This document shows, piece by piece, positions 57,636-64,000 of a stretch of 64,000 nt of DNA (its first letter is position 1; each line of letters starts with the position of its first letter). Made by a program: the position numbers and the translations under genes. Location: NCBI RefSeq assembly GCF_900113035.1, contig NZ_FONX01000003.1, forward strand, positions 280,126-344,125. Reading direction: 5' to 3'. The stretch is from Paracidovorax wautersii (GTDB lineage Bacteria; Pseudomonadota; Gammaproteobacteria; Burkholderiales; Burkholderiaceae_C). The notes below the pieces were generated by a model, which saw only the letters and a program-made list of their open reading frames with translations, had not been told where the DNA came from and did not search any database.

Positions 57636-59264
57636 TCAGGCCGCCACCGGCGCCGCAGCGGGCTGCGCCAGCCGGAACCGCTGGAGTTTGCCCGTTTCCG
57701 TGCGCGGCAAGGCCTCCACGAAGTCGATCGCGCGTGGGTATTTGTACGGAGCCACGGTCTGCTTGACGAAGTCCTGCAGGGTGCGCGCCATCTCCGCCCC
57801 CGGCGCATGGCCCGCGCGCAGCACCACGAAGGCCTTGACGATCTGGCCGCGCTCCTCGTCGGCCACGCCGATCACGCCGCACTCGGCCACGGCGGGGTGC
57901 AGCAGCAGGGCGTCTTCCACCTCGGGCGCGGCGATGTTGTAGCCGGCCGAGACGATCATGTCGTCGGTGCGCGACTGGTAGTGGAAGTAGCCGTCCTCAT
58001 CCATCAGATAGGCGTCGCCGGTCAGGTTCCAGCCGTTCTGCACGTACTGCGACTGGCGCGCATCGTCCAGGTAGCGGCAGCCGGTGGGGCCCTGCACGGC
58101 CAGCCGCCCCACGGAGCCGGGCGGCAGCGGCCGGCCCTCGGCATCGACCACGCGGGCGCGGTAGCCGGGCACGGGCACGCCGGTGGCGCCGGGCCGGGCA
58201 TGGGCCTCGTCGGCGGAGATGAAGATGTGCAGCAGTTCGGTGGCGCCGATGCCGTCGATGAGATCGATGCCCGTGGCCTGCTTCCAGAGCGCGCGGGTGG
58301 CGGCGGGCAGCGCCTCGCCGGCCGAGACGCAGCGCCGCAGCGTGCCCGCGCGGATCGCCTCGCCCTGCGCGGCCATCACGCGGTAGGACGTGGGCGCGGT
58401 GAAGAGCACGGTGGCGCCGTAGTCGCGGATGCCGTCCAGCAGCTGCGCGGGCGAGGCCTTTTCCAGCAGCACGGTGGAGGCGCCGGACTTCATCGGGAAC
58501 AGCAGCAGGCCGCCCAGCCCGAAGGTGAAGGCCATGGGCGGGCTGCCGATGAAGACGTCGTCCGCCGAGGGCCGCAGCACATGGCCGGGCCAGCAGGTGC
58601 AGATGGCCATCACGTCGCGGTGGAAATGCATGGTGGCCTTGGGCACGCCGGTGGTGCCCGAGGTGAAGGCCAGCAGGCAGGTGTCGTCGGCGGCGGTATC
58701 GACGTTGTCGAAGCGCTCGCTCTCCTCGGCCATGGCCGCCTCCAGCCCGTCGGCCGAGGCATCGTTGAAGCAGCGCACCTGGGCCAGCACCGGGCAGGCG
58801 CGGGCGGCGGCATGCAGTTCGCCCGCCAGCCGCGCATCGCAGAGCGCGTGGCTGATGCGGCCCTTGTCGATGATGGCCTGCAGTTCCTTGGCGCGCAGCA
58901 GCGGCATGGTGGCCACGGCGATGCCGCCGGCCTTCATCACCGCGAACCAGCAGGCGGCCAGCAGCGGCGTGTTGGGCGCGCGCAGCAGCACGCGGTTGCC
59001 GGGCACCAGGCCCATGCGGCGCACCAGCACGTTGGCGATGCGGTTGGCCTGGGCCTGCAGGTCGGCATAGGTCCACGAGAGGCCCGCGCCGCGCACGCAG
59101 GGCCGCCCGCCCCAGCCGCGCTCCACGGCGCGGTCGAGCAGTTCGGTGGCGCAGTTCAGGCGCTCGGGGAACTGCAGCTCGGGCAGCTCGAACAGGAATT
59201 CGGGCTGCATCGCGGCCGGCGGCAGCCGGTCGCGGGCGAAGGTGTCGATGTGTGCGCTGGCCAT
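57636..59264 (-). CDS. Aryl-CoA ligase, benzoate/2-aminobenzoate-CoA ligase family
   Basis: 542 residues of the adenylate-forming family. P-loop-like motif LLAFTSGTTGVPKATMHFHRD (about 200-220), IDGIGATELLHIFIS (about 330), GDAYLMDEDGYFHYQSRTDD (about 420) and the catalytic Lys in ALPRTETGKLQRFRL (near 527) are present. It opens with FLFELPELQFPERLN as in benzoate- and anthranilate-CoA ligases. Reaction: aromatic acid, CoA and ATP give aryl-CoA, AMP and pyrophosphate. The context (monooxygenase/reductase and Rid protein) favours 2-aminobenzoate. A palindrome (59304-59325) just upstream is a likely MarR operator. Confidence 0.92.
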   Translation of the reverse strand: MASAHIDTFARDRLPPAAMQPEFLFELPELQFPERLNCATELLDRAVERGWGGRPCVRGAGLSWTYADLQAQANRIANVLVRRMGLVPGNRVLLRAPNTPLLAACWFAVMKAGGIAVATMPLLRAKELQAIIDKGRISHALCDARLAGELHAAARACPVLAQVRCFNDASADGLEAAMAEESERFDNVDTAADDTCLLAFTSGTTGVPKATMHFHRDVMAICTCWPGHVLRPSADDVFIGSPPMAFTFGLGGLLLFPMKSGASTVLLEKASPAQLLDGIRDYGATVLFTAPTSYRVMAAQGEAIRAGTLRRCVSAGEALPAATRALWKQATGIDLIDGIGATELLHIFISADEAHARPGATGVPVPGYRARVVDAEGRPLPPGSVGRLAVQGPTGCRYLDDARQSQYVQNGWNLTGDAYLMDEDGYFHYQSRTDDMIVSAGYNIAAPEVEDALLLHPAVAECGVIGVADEERGQIVKAFVVLRAGHAPGAEMARTLQDFVKQTVAPYKYPRAIDFVEALPRTETGKLQRFRLAQPAAAPVAA

Positions 59265-59303
59265 GCGGGAACCCCTTTTGGTGCGAAGCGTCCAGAAATC
59301 GCA

Positions 59304-59325
59304 ATTACTTTAGAAATAAAGCAAT
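59304..59325. promoter_or_regulatory. Probable MarR operator upstream of the aryl-CoA ligase gene
   Basis: ATTACTTTA-N4-TAAAGCAAT is an inverted repeat with 8 of 9 pairs matching in a 77-bp AT-rich gap between the acyl-CoA dehydrogenase stop and the ligase start on the reverse strand. A MarR-family gene is in the same operon. It suggests an internal regulated promoter for ligase and transport genes. Confidence 0.6.
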
Positions 59326-59341
59326 CAACGGGCCAGCGGGA

Positions 59342-60529
<1,188 letters not shown>

Positions 60530-60588
60530 GCGGGTCTCCTTGGCCGGCACCCCGTGGTGCGGCTGATTCATGGCGGAAAATGGCTGCA

Positions 60589-60629
60589 GCGCTTGATTGG
60601 CAAGCGCATGCAGCTATCAATTCAATAGC
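60589..60629. repeat. Composite mini-hairpin repeat, best-preserved copy
   Basis: A hairpin GCGCTTG-N5-CAAGCGC (60589-60607) is followed by GCTAT-N7-ATAGC (60613-60629), both arms perfect. It lies in the gap between the enoyl-CoA hydratase stop (60646) and the acyl-CoA dehydrogenase start (60529). Confidence 0.65.
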
Positions 60630-60645
60630 AAATGGCAGCGCGGGC

Positions 60646-61493
<848 letters not shown>

Positions 61494-61497
<4 letters not shown>

Positions 61498-62171
61498 GGA
61501 GCGGTTTTCCTGCGGGAAGGTGCCTTGCGGGCGGAAGGCGGGGGAGACGAAGACGGGCGGGACGCAGCGGCGCGCGGCTTGCGGGGCGCTGCGGCGGGCA
61601 TGGCAGGTGCTGCGGGCGATGCGGGCGGCTCCGCCGCGAGCGCCGCCTGGTGCTGGGCCAGCTGCATGCGCAGGCGGCCCAGCTGGGCGAAGAGCTGGTC
61701 CTTGTCGCCCGCGCCCAGGTTCTCGAACATGGCGGTGAGCCAGGTCTCGTGCTCGGCGGCCATGGCGGCGAAGTCGCGCCGGCCCTTGGGCGTGAGCGCC
61801 ACGCGCCAGGAGCGGCGGTCGTCCGGATCGTCCACGCGCTCGACCAGGCCCTCCTTGGCGAGCTGGTCGGTCAGGCCGGTGATGTTGCCGCCCGTCACCA
61901 TGAGGTAGCGCGAGAGCGCATTCATGCGCAAGCCGCCCGGGTGGCGTTCGAGCTGCGCCAGATAGTCGAAGCGCGCCAGCGTGATGCCGAAGCGCGCCCG
62001 CAGGCGCTGGCTGATCTGCTGCTCGATCTGCCGGCTGCAGGCCAGCAGGCGCAGCCAGATCTTCAGGTCGATATGGTCGCCCGCGACGGCGCGGGCCTCG
62101 TGGCCGATGCGCTCGTCGTCGAGCACGGGCGCCGGCGCCTGGGGGGTGTGGTTGCTGCGGCTGCGCTCCAT
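61494..62171 (-). CDS. MarR-family transcriptional regulator of the aromatic operon
   Basis: 225 residues. The winged-helix MarR fold covers about 40-165: [65 protein letters not shown] (about 90-130, DNA-recognition helix and wing). A C-terminal Pro/Ala/Ser-rich tail (about 180-225) is unusual for MarR. It probably represses the operon until an aryl-CoA ligand appears, acting at the palindrome 59304-59325. It is translated with the enoyl-CoA hydratase (ATGA overlap). Confidence 0.9.
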
Positions 62172-62172
62172 G

Positions 62173-62985
62173 TCACATCACCTCGCCGCCCGAGACGGAA
62201 ATCGCCTGCCCCGTGACCGCCGCCGCGCCCGCGCCGCAGAGCCAGGCCACCGTGTCGGCCACCTCGTCGGGCGCCACCAGCCGGCCCTGCGGGTTGCCGC
62301 GCACGAACTCGGCCCGCGCCGCCTCGGCGCTGCGGCCGGTCTTGGCGGCCACGCGCTCCACGCTCTCGCGCACGATGTCGGTGTCGGTATAGCCCGGGCA
62401 CACGGCGTTGACGGTGACGCCCTTGGCCGCCAGCTCCAGCGCCAGCGAACGGGTCAGCCCGATCACGCCGTGCTTGGCCGCCGCATAGGCCGCCACGTAG
62501 GCATAGCCGCGCAGCCCCGCCGTGCTGGCGATGTTGACGATGCGCGCCGCGCCGCCGGCCGCGCCCACGGCCAGCAGGTCGGCCAGCGCCGCCTGGGTGC
62601 AGGTGAAGGTGCCGGTCAGGTTCACGTCGAGCATGCGCTGCCAGTGGGCCGCGTCCATGCGGTGAAAGGGCGCGCTCTCCGCCTGGCCGGCGTTGTTGAC
62701 CAGCACCGCCACCGGCCCGGCCGCGGCGCGCGCGGCGGCGAAGGCCTGGAACACGCTGGCCTCGGAAGTGATGTCGCAGGCCAGCGGCAGCGCCTGGGCC
62801 GATGCGGGCAGCTGCGCGGCGAGCGCCTGCAGCACGTCCAGATTGCGGCCCAGCAGCGTGAGCCGCGCGCCGTCGGCCGCCAGCCGCCGGGCGATGGCCG
62901 CGCCGATGCCGCGCCCCGCGCCGGTGATGACCGCATGGCGGCCGTGCAGCGCATTCGCTGCCATGGGGTGGGTGCCTGCAGCCAT
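62173..62985 (-). CDS. Short-chain dehydrogenase/reductase
   Basis: 270 residues. NAD(P) motif VITGAGRGIGAAIARRL (about 19-35), NNAG (near 94), catalytic Ser in NIASTAGLRGYAY (near 150) and the YxxxK pair in YAAAKHG (near 165). PGYTDTDIV matches the family. It likely oxidises a 3-hydroxyacyl-CoA-type intermediate of the pathway. It starts at 62985, sharing one base with the upstream stop (TGATG), and ends a few bases before marR. Confidence 0.93.
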   Translation of the reverse strand: MAAGTHPMAANALHGRHAVITGAGRGIGAAIARRLAADGARLTLLGRNLDVLQALAAQLPASAQALPLACDITSEASVFQAFAAARAAAGPVAVLVNNAGQAESAPFHRMDAAHWQRMLDVNLTGTFTCTQAALADLLAVGAAGGAARIVNIASTAGLRGYAYVAAYAAAKHGVIGLTRSLALELAAKGVTVNAVCPGYTDTDIVRESVERVAAKTGRSAEAARAEFVRGNPQGRLVAPDEVADTVAWLCGAGAAAVTGQAISVSGGEVM

Positions 62986-64000
62986 CAGCCCGCCTCCGCC
63001 TGTTGCTGGGCGCGTTGCAGCGGCGAGAGCGCCGCCTGCGCAGCGGCTGCGCGCTCGCGCTCCAGGTTGCGTTCCAGCTGCACCTTGCCGGCCTGGTACT
63101 GCACCGGCCAGCGCACGTCGAAGTAGCCGATGCGCGCGGCTTCGTTCAGCGTCCAGGCCGGGTTGGCCAGGTGCGGGCGTGCCACGGCGCAGAGGTCGGC
63201 GCGGCCGGCCGCGATGATGCTGTTGACGTGGTCCGCCTCGGTGATGGCGCCGACCGCGATGGTCGGGATGCCCGCCTCGTTGCGCACCCGGTCGGCGAAG
63301 GGCGTCTGGAACATGCGGCCATAGACCGGCTTTTCCTGCTTGCTGACCTGGCCGGAGGAGCAGTCGATCATGTCGGCGCCGGCGGCCTTGAAGGCGCGGG
63401 CGATCTCCACCGCGTCGTCGGGGGTGATGCCGCCCTCGACCCAGTCGTGCGCCGAGATGCGCACCGAGATGGGCTTCTCGCCCGGCCAGGCGGCACGCAT
63501 GGCGGCGAACACCTCCAGCGGATAGCGCAGCCGGTTGGCGAGCGAGCCGCCGTATTCGTCGCTGCGGCGGTTGGTGAGCGGCGAGATGAAGCTGCTGAAC
63601 AGATAGCCGTGCGCGCAGTGGAATTCGAGCCAGTCGAAGCCGGCTTCGTCGGCCCAGCGGGTGGACTGCACGAACTCGCCCTGCACCCGGTCCATGTCGG
63701 CGCGGGTCATGGCGCGGGAGGTATCGCTCACGCCTTCGAGGTATTGCTGCGGCGAGGCCGAGAGCAGCGGCCAGCGCTCGCCCTCGGGCAGCGGCTGGTC
63801 GATGCCTTCCCAGGCCAGGCGCGTGGCGCCCTTGGCGCCGGCATGGCCGAGCTGGATCGCCATGCGGGCGCCGCCGTGCGCATGCGCGTAATCGACGATG
63901 CGCTTCCAGCCATCGCGCTGCGCCTCGTTCCAGAGGCCCGGGCAGCCGGGCGTGATGCGCGCATCGGGCGAGGGGCAGGTCATCTCGGTGAACACCAGCC
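62985..64000 (-). CDS. Bifunctional aminobenzoyl/salicylyl-CoA monooxygenase-oxidoreductase, C-terminal part
   Basis: Only the 3' part is present; the gene runs off the right edge and no start is in the window. At least 337 residues show the old-yellow-enzyme-like reductase part: TEMTCPSPDARITPGCPGLW, LGHAGAKGAT, FLWE-type ring WLEFHCAHGYLFSSFISPLTNRRSDEYGG (about 120-148) and IPTIAVGAITEADHVNSII. Family knowledge: such proteins pair an N-terminal flavin monooxygenase with this C-terminal reductase and act on 2-aminobenzoyl-CoA or salicylyl-CoA. The monooxygenase half lies outside. Linked ligase, Rid and MarR genes favour the aminobenzoyl-CoA version. The GTG at 63995 is not the true start. 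Confidence 0.87.
   Translation of the reverse strand, partial: LVFTEMTCPSPDARITPGCPGLWNEAQRDGWKRIVDYAHAHGGARMAIQLGHAGAKGATRLAWEGIDQPLPEGERWPLLSASPQQYLEGVSDTSRAMTRADMDRVQGEFVQSTRWADEAGFDWLEFHCAHGYLFSSFISPLTNRRSDEYGGSLANRLRYPLEVFAAMRAAWPGEKPISVRISAHDWVEGGITPDDAVEIARAFKAAGADMIDCSSGQVSKQEKPVYGRMFQTPFADRVRNEAGIPTIAVGAITEADHVNSIIAAGRADLCAVARPHLANPAWTLNEAARIGYFDVRWPVQYQAGKVQLERNLERERAAAAQAALSPLQRAQQQAEAG

Noticed and set aside
62985-64000. Stand-alone NADH:flavin oxidoreductase starting at 63995
   Set aside because: The codon at 63995 is GTG inside a conserved region and the frame continues past the window edge, so this is the C-terminal half of a larger enzyme.

Overview
The window is a GC-rich chromosomal segment with dense, mostly leftward operons and very little intergenic DNA. 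Gene content points to a betaproteobacterium of the family Comamonadaceae (Acidovorax/Alicycliphilus-like). The indicators are paired cyanophycin synthetases with a DUF1854/ABC-exporter partner, a coenzyme A-dependent anthranilate cluster, a PaoABC-type aldehyde oxidoreductase, and short AT-rich hairpin repeats. This placement is inferred from gene families. No rRNA or tRNA gene was seen.

Region by region. 1-100: leader-distal end of a CRISPR array with subtype I-C-like repeats. 341-3607: type II secretion-like inner-membrane protein GspF, a 5'-nucleotidase, an EF-hand protein and a hypothetical protein. 3798-12310: a cyanophycin locus. An ABC exporter with N-terminal PH-like and zinc-ribbon domains plus a DUF1854 protein run leftward, and divergently come cphA' (degenerate Mur domain), cphA and creA. 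12411-14203: a FrnE/DsbA-like oxidoreductase and a transglutaminase-like protein. 14520-21359: signalling genes, namely a frameshifted receiver gene, a MITE, and an overlapping operon hybrid kinase-CheR-CheB-receiver kinase. 21527-24058: a ParB-like protein and a PAS-GAF-GGDEF cyclase. 24052-30652: the ligase-associated DNA repair operon (exonuclease, ATP-dependent ligase, Lhr-like helicase, PdeM).

30845-37013: a complete sucrose operon (porin, sucrose phosphorylase, MFS permease, fructokinase) opposite a LacI-family repressor, with two perfect palindromic operators between them. 37194-39239: RecQ. 39247-44876: Tat-exported PaoABC-like aldehyde oxidoreductase with XdhC and a MobA/MocA-like nucleotidyltransferase, opposite a LuxR-type regulator. 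46254-50727: a second MITE copy, a small lipoprotein, phospholipase C and a tannase/feruloyl-esterase-like lipoprotein. 51061-64000: a long leftward catabolic operon: the C-terminal part of a bifunctional aminobenzoyl/salicylyl-CoA oxygenase-reductase (cut by the window edge), SDR, MarR, enoyl-CoA hydratase, acyl-CoA dehydrogenase, aryl-CoA ligase, a branched-chain-type ABC importer, thioesterase, Rid-family protein and an arylformamidase-like hydrolase. Together these fit uptake of an aromatic acid (most likely anthranilate), CoA activation, dearomatisation and beta-oxidation.

The most unusual signals are not ordinary genes. They are a response-regulator frame broken by a third copy of a 7-bp tandem repeat, a 268-bp MITE built from nested hairpins with TNA target duplications (two full copies and one solo end), and a 17-bp mini-palindrome family (GCTAY-N7-ATAGC) present seven times between and inside genes.
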